Positions 25,192-36,328 of a stretch of DNA of 64,000 bases are shown in pieces. The notes under the pieces are model-generated. The model made no database searches. It was given only the letters and a program-made list of their open reading frames with translations, and was not told the origin of the DNA. Source of the stretch: Rhizophagus irregularis. Its lineage: Eukaryota > Glomeromycota > Glomeromycetes > Glomerales > Glomeraceae. Where the stretch lies: the NCBI RefSeq assembly GCF_026210795.1, contig NC_089432.1, positions 3,348,001-3,412,000 of the forward strand, in the 5' to 3' direction. The first letter of the stretch is position 1; every line of letters starts with the position of its first letter. Position numbers and translations under genes: made by a program.

Positions 25192-27060
25192 ATGTATGGT
25201 ACAAATTTAGCGAAGTGGATCATTTTCTGTCACATGACAATTTTCTCATTTTTACTGCTATTGTTTTACATATATATAATAAAGTGTGCTACATATAGTG
25301 ATGAAAATACTAACAAACTGAAGTTAAAACATTTATGGAAGGAGCTGACATGTCAAGTTGGAAGAAGTAGTAGAGGTAAAATTCCAGAATGGTTTGAAAA
25401 AGCTTAAATACAAGAGAAGTATAACTAAGAAATTAACACTACATCAGTAGCAAATGGGATAGACTGGAAACAGTAATTGATCAAGAGATATTAAAAGATT
25501 TGCTTATAATAGATAAACGGTTTTAATTAGATAGATAAGTTAATTAAGAAAGGGGAGTTAGGAAAGAAAAAGTTGAAAGATAATTATCTAAAATTAAAAA
25601 GAGAAGTAGAGCATTTAGATGCTTGTTAAAGATGCAGCTAAATAGATGATGGGACGGTATTGGTTGGGTAGTATTTAACGATCAAGATAATTTATTAGAT
25701 AAAGGATATACTGTATATATAGGAATAGAAAATAATTTGTGTCTTAGAATTAGAATTAGTTGCGTTAGTTAAAATAGGTGATAATAGCACAGTAATGATA
25801 ATTTGGCGGTTTATCAATTGTGAGATAAATTATTTTGTAAAAATGTAGGTAGTACAAGAATTTTTCTACGGAAGAATGTATTTCAATTTCCGTGCGATTC
25901 TAATATTAGGGTTAACGTGATTAATGTTGAAGCGCATTTTAATGGAAATGGTTGATAGTTTGGCAAAATGTCAATATACGAGACCAATAAGAATCTTAGC
26001 GTAAACCCTAAGTAATACTTTGGAATTTGGTTTGATCTGGCATAAGAAATTAATAACTAAATGTCCATTAGAAATTTATAAAGAACTGAATCAAAACAAT
26101 ATGGTTAGCGCTAAACCTCAATAAGCAATATAGAATGAATCTGGAAATGGTAGAAATGATTGGAATACATCATACGGGATTATTATGAAAGAATTTAATC
26201 ATGACATATCCTTCAAAAATAATGATTTAAAGTTTGAAATTTGCCTACTATTGGAGTTATGCAATCCTGAAATATATGCGTCGGGTAGATGTATTCGTTG
26301 TGGCCATTGCATAGAAACTTGGACGCATATATGGATTTGTGAAAATTATTCATCAGGAAATTTTTTTAGGCGTAACCATGCGACCAGGGTGTAAACTTAC
26401 GTAAATTTGTGTAAATATATGAAAAGTTCGTGGACTTGTGCTTAATCTCAAGTAAGTAAAGTTTAACATTTAACGATCCCTTTATCCCTTTAATAACTTC
26501 ATGAAATACCCTTCCGTTGAAAATAACTTTAGATCTATCATTTAATATAAAAAAAGATTTCAAACTTCAGTTTAGATATTTCCAACGCTTGATTAACATC
26601 CGGAAATTAACTTAGATGTAAGAATTCGTACAGATAAAATATTCAAAGAGACCATTAAATCCTTCGTGAATAATACAAAGATTAAGTAAACAATATATTT
26701 GGGATATTAGATGTAAAGGAGTCATTGATTGGGAAAGAAAACATCCCTATAAAAATTTTTCAGAAAAATGATTACGTGTCTGAATTTCTTCGAATAAAAA
26801 CACAGTTTTTTCCGGAATTTTTTTTATAGGGCATGGCATCGCGAAACAAATGAAACGACTAAGTAGAAGGGATTATACACTCATTCCATCATATAGTTAG
26901 TAAAAAAGCTAAAGAAAGATTCGTTCTTGTATCATAGAAAGATGGATTGGTCGTCAAAATGAATATATTAGTAAATTGTAATATAGTCAAGATTTGTCAG
27001 ATTTAATAATGGTGTAGTTTATGTAGAACCTAATTATTCTAGGAATTTTTCTTTGTTAGA
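25192..27060 (+). pseudogene. Decayed LINE (non-LTR) ORF2 3' part: RNase H and zinc-knuckle remains
   Basis: Plus-strand pieces in order: LWKELTCQVGRSSRGKIPEW (25320-25400); GWVVFNDQDNLLDKGYT around 25665-25715, typical of the start of an RNase H domain in fungal LINEs; and ASGRCIRCGHCIETWTHIW (about 26275-26335), a Cys/His motif seen at the C-terminus of such ORF2 proteins. Stops and frameshifts separate them. A miniature element is inserted at 26745. The reverse transcriptase core was not found. Assignment rests on recognised motifs, not on a search. Confidence 0.55.
26745..26831. mobile_element. CCCTATAAA-family miniature element, copy D
   Basis: 87 bp, ends CCCTATAAAAA and TTTTTTTATAGGG, flanked by CAT on each side (a 3-bp target duplication). 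Interior matches copy C. Lies at the distal end of the LINE remnant. Confidence 0.7.
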
Positions 27061-30000
27061 TTGGTTTTCAATTTTTATTTTTTATTTTTTGTTATCATCA
27101 ATGTTTTAATTTTTAGAATGGGTTACGTATATATAGTATGTCTATTTCGTGATGATACATTTTCATATAAGAATTATTGATATATCGGAATTTTACTCTC
27201 ATCATGTGATCTAGATTTAATTACAGTCTGTCTTCCTTAACGTAAGGACGATGTACCATCAAATAATTAAATCAAAACATATAAAACATATGCAAAGTAT
27301 CACATAAAAAATTATTATCAGAGATTTTTTTAATAATTCTGCACGGTTAAGGATTTTAAAATGGCATTATTAATAATAACAGAAACTTGATGACCTAACT
27401 GCGAAGTGTAACAAAGGGTTACAGTTCTCGTGATGTATATAGAGGTTGATGAAATTAAATATATAATGCTCAGATCGATCATATGAATAAAAGTTGCTCA
27501 CGCGAAATGTAACACATAATCTTGATGTGAGTTTCGTCATGACTCATGAGTAATTGAGTGTAGTATAAATATAGTATCTCGACTTTTTTTTAAGTCTACC
27601 TTTTCTATGTCTAGGTCTTCTATCTCTTTATTAGGCCTTCTCTTTATTAGGTCTTCTCTTAGGCCTTTTCTTTACATCTTCCTTAAGGTATGTGGGTTTG
27701 GGAGTGTGGGTTTGTGTATGTTTGTGTATTTCCTCTTTTCATATTTTCGTTTTCCCCTTTCCCTGTCATTCTTCCCTTTCCCTTTCCACTTCCCCCCTAA
27801 GTCAGCAACAAACAATAATTACATATTACATAGGCCATAAATCGTCTAAATTACATACACCGATTAACTCTTAAATTTTTTTAAACATTTTTTATATTTA
27901 TATTAAAAAAAATTTTTTTCATTCCCTAACCATTTCTTTCTATTATATGAATTAAATAAAATAAATTAGTATCAGTTACAGTATACTTGCCCTTAGCCAG
28001 ATTTAGTAAGTAACAAGTGGAAAAAAATGGTGAGTGTAAAAAAGAGGAAAAATCGCAACAATAATTCCAGTTACTTACGTTTGGATGTTGAGACGAAGGT
28101 TACCTAGTCTCCGTTATTCTGTAGTTGCGATAAGGTGGTCATGAGCATAAGCAGGGTGGCCGAGGTCACTACCGTATGTATTGTCACTACAAGTATACCA
28201 TACAACCATCATCTGTATGGTCACTTCATAGAAAACTATATGGTGCTGCAGAGTCACTTACCCACTTTAGCTTCGCCAAATGCTTGCTTAGGCTGGTCCT
28301 AACACTCACATTGTATATTTGTAGACATGATTTATGCCCATTGTTTTCATATAGAATGTTCACGTAGGTACGTGACTCTGCAGGGAATCTCAGGTCCAAA
28401 ATTTTATCTTTCTTTTTGAACAGGCTCAAAGTGTTATTAATGGATTTACCATTATTATAGCTAAATTGTAGTTCCAGCCATAGGTAGTCCAAGTATCTTA
28501 TCTTTAATATTTCGATTATCTGGCATAAACTTTATTAATTGTAAAGGAACGAGATTGTGATTATGTGTTAAATCAATACAATCCGACCTTAAAACACAAT
28601 AACATGATCTATTTATAGTAGGTTTATTATTTACAGCTCACTTTTTGAACAAACTCTTTCTCCATCTTATTTCTTTTGTATTTGCTATGTCAAGTCTTAC
28701 ATTAAACTATATTTTGTATAATTTTTACAAAGAAATGTAATTTTATTACCTTCTTTAATATATCGTATCTATAGATATATTACTTACACTATTAGACATG
28801 TTTTCTATGAAAAAGGAGACTGCGGTTATAATGTAAAAAAAAATTCAAGATTCCGCGTATTATCTGCTATTTATTTTTAGCTTATATCTCAATATTTCCG
28901 AATAAATATTCTTCCCTTGATAAATTATCTTCTTATTAGTACCAGAATTATCGGTCTTTTACCTATATACAATAGTTTGTACAGTACATTAATAAGTATA
29001 CGTTAAGAATCTCCTATCCTGAGTGAGATCGACCTGTTAAAATGATATACGCAGTAAGTTTTGCAGGAAAACGGAAACCGTTATTAGGTCCGAAGTAGTT
29101 GTTAAATTATAAAATCTGTCATCTAAGGAACATGGGTTCAGTTTCTGGAATAAGCAGAATAATTGGGAATTATCAGACATCAGGACATGACGTCATCAAA
29201 CGTAGAAGTACATAGTCCTTCGTTACACTTCGGAGTTCGGACTAACAATTACTATGTATAATAATAACAAACAGGGAAACCGTGAAAACGTTATTACAGA
29301 GTTTGAATATCGAGAAAGAAACTGGATTTAAAAGAATGTGAACTTAGGAAACGAGAAGCAAAAGTTCATATGTAATGGAATTATCTGATCTTGAGAAGAG
29401 ATATGAATTAAATCAAAATTAGTGTTTAATTATTAGCTTAGAATACTATAAAATTCGTAATTCAATCAGTTCTAATTAGGCTAGCAGTGTAATAAATAGG
29501 AAAAATAATCTTTGATTACAGATATAAAGCATTATTTTAATAAACATGACAATTATGATAAAAAGAATAAAATAAAACAATCAAAATAAAAATTAAACTG
29601 TTGAGGTATAAAAAATGTCAATATCACACATATTAAGTTCTACATTCTATTCTCAATATCGATTTTACTATTTTAGCATCATGCAATACTCAGCAAGCTA
29701 CTATCGTCTTTCTCATCTTTCTAGGGTAGTCACACCGTACGGAGCTCTTAGTACATTTGTGTAACATTTATTATATACCATAAAAAATTTCATTATACTA
29801 TACATTTAGCCTTTTTAAAATTAACGTTTAGTGTCACCTAACTCAACTTTTAAAGAACAATATATGATCATCTTGATTGACCGATTTAAAGAATTTCAAA
29901 TATTGTAAATATTGTAAAGAAATAAAATTGAAAGTGAGAAATATTTGTTGTATTCTGTTTCGTCAAATTATTTTGTTATGCCCTCAAGTGTGAAATTTAT

Positions 30001-30222
30001 ATTGTAATTTATTGTAATTTGAATAAATGATTAACATTTTTTAATCTGTTTCTGAAAATGGAAATAACACAAAGATGTCTGACAAAAAAAAACCTGTTTT
30101 ATTACGAAATGGGAATAATAAATAAGTTTCAAAGAAATAATTTGGTTTAAAAAAAAATAAAAATTTCTTTTCCTTTGTTCAACACTTTACCGCAGTAAAA
30201 CTTTTTTTTTCTTTGATTTAAT
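27061..30222. other. Gene-poor region
   Basis: About 3.1 kb without a supported gene. It holds a pyrimidine-rich stretch with repeated TATTAGG(C/T)CTTCTC at 27625-27665; a 12-bp inverted repeat CTGCAGAGTCAC at 28246-28257 and 28372-28383; and, at about 29060-29235, a dispersed repeat whose second copy is at 32750-32930. The motif TTTCTGAAAATGGAAATAAC at 30049-30068, before the next gene, is similar to the end of the inverted repeat between the genes at 33-38 kb. Confidence 0.4.
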
Positions 30223-32280
30223 ATGTCTTCTAATATCGAAACAAAAAGCTCATTCATTTGGGTTAAAGAAGCAATATCTAAAAAACATATTAAAAGTTAT
30301 GATTATAAGTATTTTAGCAATATACAAGAGATTGGAACGGGTGGTTTTGGAAAAGTTTCTCGTGCAATGTATAAAAATTCGGAGCAATATTTGGCGTTAA
30401 AATCTTTTATTAATCTTGATAATACTACTCTTGAAGAACTTTCTCGTGAGGTGAATATAAAAATACGATAAATACTCTCTCTTCTTAAAATCTTTTCGTA
30501 ATTTTATTTACTTTTCTTAAATTACCAAGCTTGCCCTTCATCGTGATGTTGACTTTCATGATAATGTGATCAAATTTTATGGAGTTACAAATTTAGATAA
30601 AGGTATAGAAACATTTCCCAAATAATATTTTTAATTAGTAAAAATAACACTTTTTGATTTAGACTCTACTAGTGACAAAATGATGCTGGTGATGGAGTAT
30701 GCAGATAGTGGATCTCTTCGAAGCTATTTGGGGACGAACTTCAATAATCTTACTTGGTATGACAGGTATAGCCTAGCATACCAGTTAGCTTGCGCGGTAT
30801 CATGCTTACATGATGAAGGAATCGTACACCGTGATTTGGTAATTTCAATCATTTATTAATAACTATAATTCATGTAATTTATATAAAAAAGTAACATATT
30901 TAAATTATTTAATAGCATTCCGGTAATATATTAATTCATCAAAATAAAGTCAAGTTATCAGATTTTGGATTATCCAAAAGAATTGAGGCATCATCCAAAA
31001 AGAAATCAAGTTTATTTGGTATAGTTCCCTATATTGACCCAAAAAAATTTGATATGAACATTGAATATTCATTAAATGAAAAGAGCGATGTTTACAGTAT
31101 TGGCGTATTACTATGGGAAATATCGAGTGGACAAATTCCTTTTAAAGATGTTTTTTATGATGTTTGTTTAGCTACAAAAATTTTCCAAGGCCAAAGGGAA
31201 CAAACTATCGATGGTACCCCTGATGAGTATACTAGACTTTATAAAGGTAAATTTAATTATAATTGAAATTTGCTTACAGGATACAGGCTTTAGTTCATTC
31301 AAGATTCATACATTTAAATCTAACAAATATTTATTCTTAATCTAATAGAATGTTGGAATGGTGAACCAGATGATCGTCCTATTATAGTCGATGTTGTGAA
31401 GAGATTAAAGTTGATAATTTCACGATCAGATACGACAATTAAAAATAAGAATTTTCTAATTCCAAACGACAATATAAATATCGATTATATTAGTATTAAG
31501 AATTCATCCCGCAAAAATACATCTCAGCTTATCAAAGATTTGGAAAATATAGAAGTGGAACAAAACGAAAATACGCTCGCTAAGGTTGATGAGAAATTAA
31601 TTGATGAAATTGTTAACCTTATATTCAAGGAAATTGATGAAGAAAAAGATCAAGAAACAAGAAAAAAACATATTCTTAATAATCTTAATAATGAGATTAC
31701 GTTACCAAAAATTTATGATTGGTTGTCAATTAATCAAAATGAACCAAATTTCATTTTTTTACTCGGGTATTTTAACTATTATGGAATAGTAACTGGTGAA
31801 AATAAAAAAGAAGCTTTTAATTTATTTAAAATTGCCTCTGAAAAAGACCATATATTAGCATATTATTATGTAGGTTTATGTTATGAATTTGGCAATGGAA
31901 CTGTAAGGAATGAGAAGTCTGCTTTTGAATATTTTAAAAAAATAGCTAATAAAAATCACGCATTAGGACAATTCAAAGTAGGGTATTTTTATTATAAAGG
32001 GATAATCGCTAAAAAGAATTTAAAAGAAGCTTTTAATTGGTATGAAAAGGCTGCGTATAATGGAAATTTAATAGCTATGTGTAATCTTGGTTTGATGTAT
32101 AGGAATGGAGAAGGTACTAATAAAGATCTTGATAAAGCAATTTATTGGTATAATGAATCTGCTGAAAAAGGAAATCAAGACGCTCAAAAGTCTTTAGAGA
32201 AACTTAAGAAAATTAAGGAAAGAAAAAGGACGTGGTCACGTGCGTGGTCATTAGGGCCGTGGTCGCGGAATACAACTTAA
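30223..32280 (+). CDS. Kinase-Sel1 gene 6, altered C-terminus
   Basis: Exons 30223-30450, 30530-30602, 30663-30838, 30916-31246 and 31349-32280 give 579 residues. Motifs: WVKEAISKKHIKSYDY, glycine loop GTGGFG (38-43), K60, LVMEYADSGSL, HRDL (156-159), [43 protein letters not shown]. Four Sel1 repeats end near residue 555. The tail then departs from the paralogues: after KIKERKR it reads TWSRAWSLGPWSRNTT, encoded by GC-rich DNA with repeated GTGGTC words, unlike the surrounding AT-rich codons. A small insertion or local repeat expansion probably replaced the usual short basic end. All catalytic residues are kept. Confidence 0.87.
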
Positions 32281-33188
32281 TGATCGAAAATTATTGGGCG
32301 AGATTACAAAATTGCGGTTAGAGAAATGCATAATTTCCCTTTTAAGAAAATACCAAAAAAAAATTAAAAATACTTTTTAATAAATGCATCGTGATCGATT
32401 TAATGTATTTTTTAGTAAAGCAAATTTTAAATAGTTGTAATTTTTCATTTCTAATTTATGTAAATCACTTCATTTTATCGATTCTATAAAATTTTTAAAT
32501 ATATGCACAATAAATCAAATTTTCAAATGATTTTTTTTTTTACATTTTAAAAAAAAAAATATCGAAATTCGAGGTATAGGTTATTAACGTAAAAGTATCG
32601 ATCCTGATATATTAGCTTGTATCTTTGTAAGATACCTTCCATATTAATTAGTCCGAAGTGACTATATATTTCTACGCAAGGTAGTATGTACGTTTATGCA
32701 ATATCCGGATATCCATCCAGCAAAAATGTCATTCTCGGTATATTCAACTAGGAAAGCGGAAACCGTTATTAGTGGTTAAATTGCAGAATAATTGGGAATT
32801 CTTGGACATCCGGCGGACGTGACGACATCAAGCGTAGGAGTAAATAGTCCTTCGGACTATTTATTTATTTATTTATTTTATGCGAAGCTGGACAGTCAAT
32901 TAAACATAGTCCTTCGGACTAATTATATGTCTACCAAGAATAATGATATTTTTGCTTCGCACGTGACATTGTACAACAAAAAAATTTTCTTAATAATGGT
33001 TTCCGTTTCTAATATATATATACTAGAGAACGGTTTCAAAAACCTTTGTTAAGTCTGGAGCATAAGTAAAACTAGATGAACCAATTGCATACGCGTAAAA
33101 ATAAACAGTCCTTCATTACATCAGTCGTGATAGTTTATCATAAAAAAATAAATCTGAAAAAAATTCATTTTCAACATAAATTAATTTA
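32281..33188. other. Convergent spacer with dispersed repeat
   Basis: Lies between the 3' ends of genes 6 and 7. About 32750-32930 carries the second copy of the repeat at 29.1 kb (GGAAANCGGAAACCGTTATTA, ATAATTGGGAATT, GACATCAAGCGTAG-like words). It includes AGTCCTTCGGACT palindromes and a TTTA run followed by TTTTATGCGAAGCTGG, a junction seen again near 60740 (TTTTATGTGAAGTCGG). Confidence 0.5.
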
Positions 33189-35464
33189 TTAGCTAACCGT
33201 ACATATTTTCCTATTCTTAATTTTTAAAAGTTTGTTTAAAGTTTTTTGAGCGTCTTGATTTCCTTTATCAGCAGATTCATTATACCAATAAATTGCTTTA
33301 TCAAGATCTTTATTAGTACCTTCTCCATTCCTATACATAAGACCAATATTACACATAGCTATTAAATTTCCATTATACGCAGCCTTTTCATACCAATTAA
33401 AAGCTTCTTTTAAATTCTTTTTAACACTGATTCCCTTATAATAAAAATATCCTAGTTTGAATTGCCCTAATGCATGCTCTTCATCAGCTATCTTTTTAAA
33501 AGAGTCAAAGGCTAATTTACCATTCTTTACAACTCCATTACCAAATTCATAACATAATCCTACATAATATCGTGCTAATATATGATTTTTCTCTGAAGCA
33601 TTCTTAAATAAACTAAAAGCCTTCTCATAATTTTTATCTGTTCCTATTTCATGGTAATTAAAATATCCAAGCAAAAAAATATAATTTGATTCATTTTGGT
33701 TATTTAATAACCAATTATAAATCTCTAGTAAAGTAATCTTATTACTATTGAGATTATCAAGAATAAGTTGATTTCTTATATCTTGATCTTTTTCTTCATT
33801 AAGCTCTTTAAAAATAATTTCAACTATTACATTAATTAATGTTTTTTTAACTTCATTAATATCATCGATACTATTTAATGTACTTTCATTTGTATTTTCA
33901 AAATTTTGAATAGCTTGAATGATTTTAGATTTTTTATGCGATGAGTTTCTAATGTCCATATCTTCAATTACCTTTAAGTTATCAACTTCTATATTTGACG
34001 GTGAAATAAATGCTTTTAACCTTTTAACAACTTCAAACATAGATGGTCGATTATCTGGTTCAATATTCCAACATTCTAAAAGATAAAAAAAAAATTATGC
34101 CAACTTTATATAAAAACTTGATTAGGAAATTCGTAAAACAAACAATTGAGTTTAAATATATATTTACCTCTATAAAGATTAGCATATTCAATGGGAGTAT
34201 TAAAAATGGTTGCTTCTCTTTCACCTTCGCGAATTCGCATGGCCAAACAAATGTCATATGCAACATCTTCAAAGGGAAGTTTTCCACTGGAAATTTCCCA
34301 TAATAATACACCAACACTGTAAACATCACTCTTTTCATTTAATGAGTTTGGATCATTACCACTCGTAAAAAACGTTATTGGGTCAATATAAGGAATTACT
34401 CCAAATAAATCTAATTGCTGCTGTTTATGCAATGTTTCAATTCTTCTTGATAAACCAAAATCAGCTAGCTTGATTTTATTCTCATGTATTAATATATTAC
34501 TAGAATACTTTTTCAAAAAAAAAAATTTATTGTTATATAACAAATCTTATAGATATTAATGATAAATAATAAGAATTAATAAATTACCAGATCAAGGTGC
34601 ACGATTCCTTCGCTATGCAAGCATGATACAGCACATGCTAATTGGTATGCCAATTTGTATTTATCTTCCCAAGTAAGATTCTTAAAGTTCCCTTTCAAAT
34701 AGTTTTGAAGAGAACCACCATCAGCGTATTGCATTACTAATAAGTAATTCTTCGTCATTCCACTACTTGCAATTTCTAATAAAAAAGTTTCGTTGAAAAC
34801 AAGGATTATTAGATAAGGATTATATGTAACTTAAGATGTTAACATATTATATGATTATTGTAATACCTTGATCTTGAGTTGTAATCCCATAAAAGTTAAT
34901 TACGTTGTCATGAAAAGCTACTTCACGTTGAAGTTCGAGCTAATAAAATTATATAAAAATATTTAAGTATAAAAAATATAAATATATATACTAAATTATG
35001 CACGTGCAGTAGATGACAATATTCTGATTATCTTATTTATCTGACGGACTTTAGTCCCAAAATTATTTTTTTCACATCCCCTTAAATGTCACCGGTCACG
35101 TGGGCAGAATTTTAATTATAAAATTGGTGTTACAACGGTAAATCGGCCGATAATATACAACGGCGCCGGGTATAGTTAATTCTACAACGATCGAAAAAAA
35201 TTTTAATTTTATAACCACCTCGTGAACAAGTTCCTTAATAGTAGCCTTATCAAAACTAAAAAAATATTTTAATGCTAAGTATTGATCTAAATCTTTCCAT
35301 TTAGCGCGGTAAACTCTCCCAAAATTTCCATTTCCAATTTCTCGAATATTGCTAAAATGTTTATATTCATAAAATTTAATATGATTTTTAGAAATCGCTT
35401 CTTCGACCCAAAATAACAATTCATTCACTTCGTTTAAATTGTCGGTTTCAATGTTACGAGACAT
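33189..35464 (-). CDS. Kinase-Sel1 gene 7, HRD motif changed to HLD
   Basis: Minus-strand exons 35464-35219, 34939-34867, 34775-34588, 34507-34168 and 34075-33189 encode 577 residues. Motifs: WVEEAISKNHIKFYEY, glycine loop GNGNFGRV (44-51), K66 in ALKYF, LVMQYADGGSL, then HLDL (166-169) instead of HRDL, and YSSNIL where the family has HSGN. DFGLSRRI, PYIDPITF, WEISSGKLPF and ECWNIEPDNRP follow. The catalytic Asp and the loop Asn remain, but loss of the HRD Arg usually weakens control by activation-loop phosphorylation. Four Sel1 repeats and a basic end KICTVS. Transcribed head-to-head with the gene at 36.3 kb. Confidence 0.87.
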
Positions 35465-36328
35465 GGAAAGCGCTAAATTACTAAAGCGTTAAAATATTAT
35501 TCATGCGTTAAATAAAGAGATTTTTTTTTTTTTTTTTTTTTTTTTGAAAAAAAAATACATGTATACAGCATATATATATACAGAAACTTCATTAATTTCA
35601 TTGTTCTATAATTGGTAGTCTTTGTTTTCTTATTTTGAGTAAGTTAAGAAAGAGATCTTCGATCACGTGGCTAATTTTTTAAAACGTGCACTTAAATTGA
35701 TTGTCAACCGGAGTTGTAGACCGGTTCCCAATCAAGGGGTATTAAAGTTTTACTATAGTAATAAAAAATACAATTGCCATTTTCAGAAATGTTGACACAA
35801 TGTGTCGATCATTTCTACACCGAACACACAGCGAAAAAAAATTTTTTTCCTTTATAAAACAAAAAATAAAACTTTAGTAATATATTTTTAGGTAGTGTGC
35901 ATAAAAAAATGTATAAAAATTAGATAATTCACATATATATTCACATGTATTTGCTTGTGTTTACTTGTGTTCGGTGTGTTCGGTATAAATATTCACATTT
36001 CCAATTTTTAATTTTTTTTTTTCATATATAAAACTATGCAATCATATTTTTAAGTTCGCATAATTTACGGTGTGTTCGGTGTAGAAATGATCGACACTGA
36101 TTGTAAACATTTCTGAAAACGGCAATAACAACGATAAATTAAATAATATTACATATTACAAACTGTACCATACATAGTAGTATAATTTTTGTGTAACTGT
36201 AAGACTAAATTTATGGTAAAATGAAATTTTTTTTTTCGAGTAAAACAAAACTTTCTGTATTTCTATAAAATTGTATATACTTTTAATTTAATTTTTTTTT
36301 TTTAAAAAAAAAGAAAAAAATATTCACC
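35465..36328. promoter_or_regulatory. Bidirectional promoter region with poly-T tract
   Basis: 864 bases between two divergent kinase-Sel1 genes. It contains a 26-base T run near 35521 directly behind the start of gene 7, an A/T tract before the ATG of gene 8, and the inverted repeat listed separately. Both promoters should be here. Confidence 0.5.
35773..36126. repeat. 57-bp inverted repeat, likely miniature transposon
   Basis: Arms 35773-35829 and 36070-36126 are near-perfect complements (about 50 of 57), beginning ATTGCC[A/G]TTTTCAGAAATG and including GTGTCGATCATTTCTACACC. The 240-base centre holds further GTGTTCGGTGTGTTCGGT words. It looks like a non-autonomous DNA element placed in a shared promoter. 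A related end lies upstream of gene 6 (30049). Confidence 0.75.

Noticed and set aside
28226-28492. Overlapping frames on both strands around 28.2-28.5 kb
   Set aside because: No family and no splice context; the region has a small inverted repeat instead.
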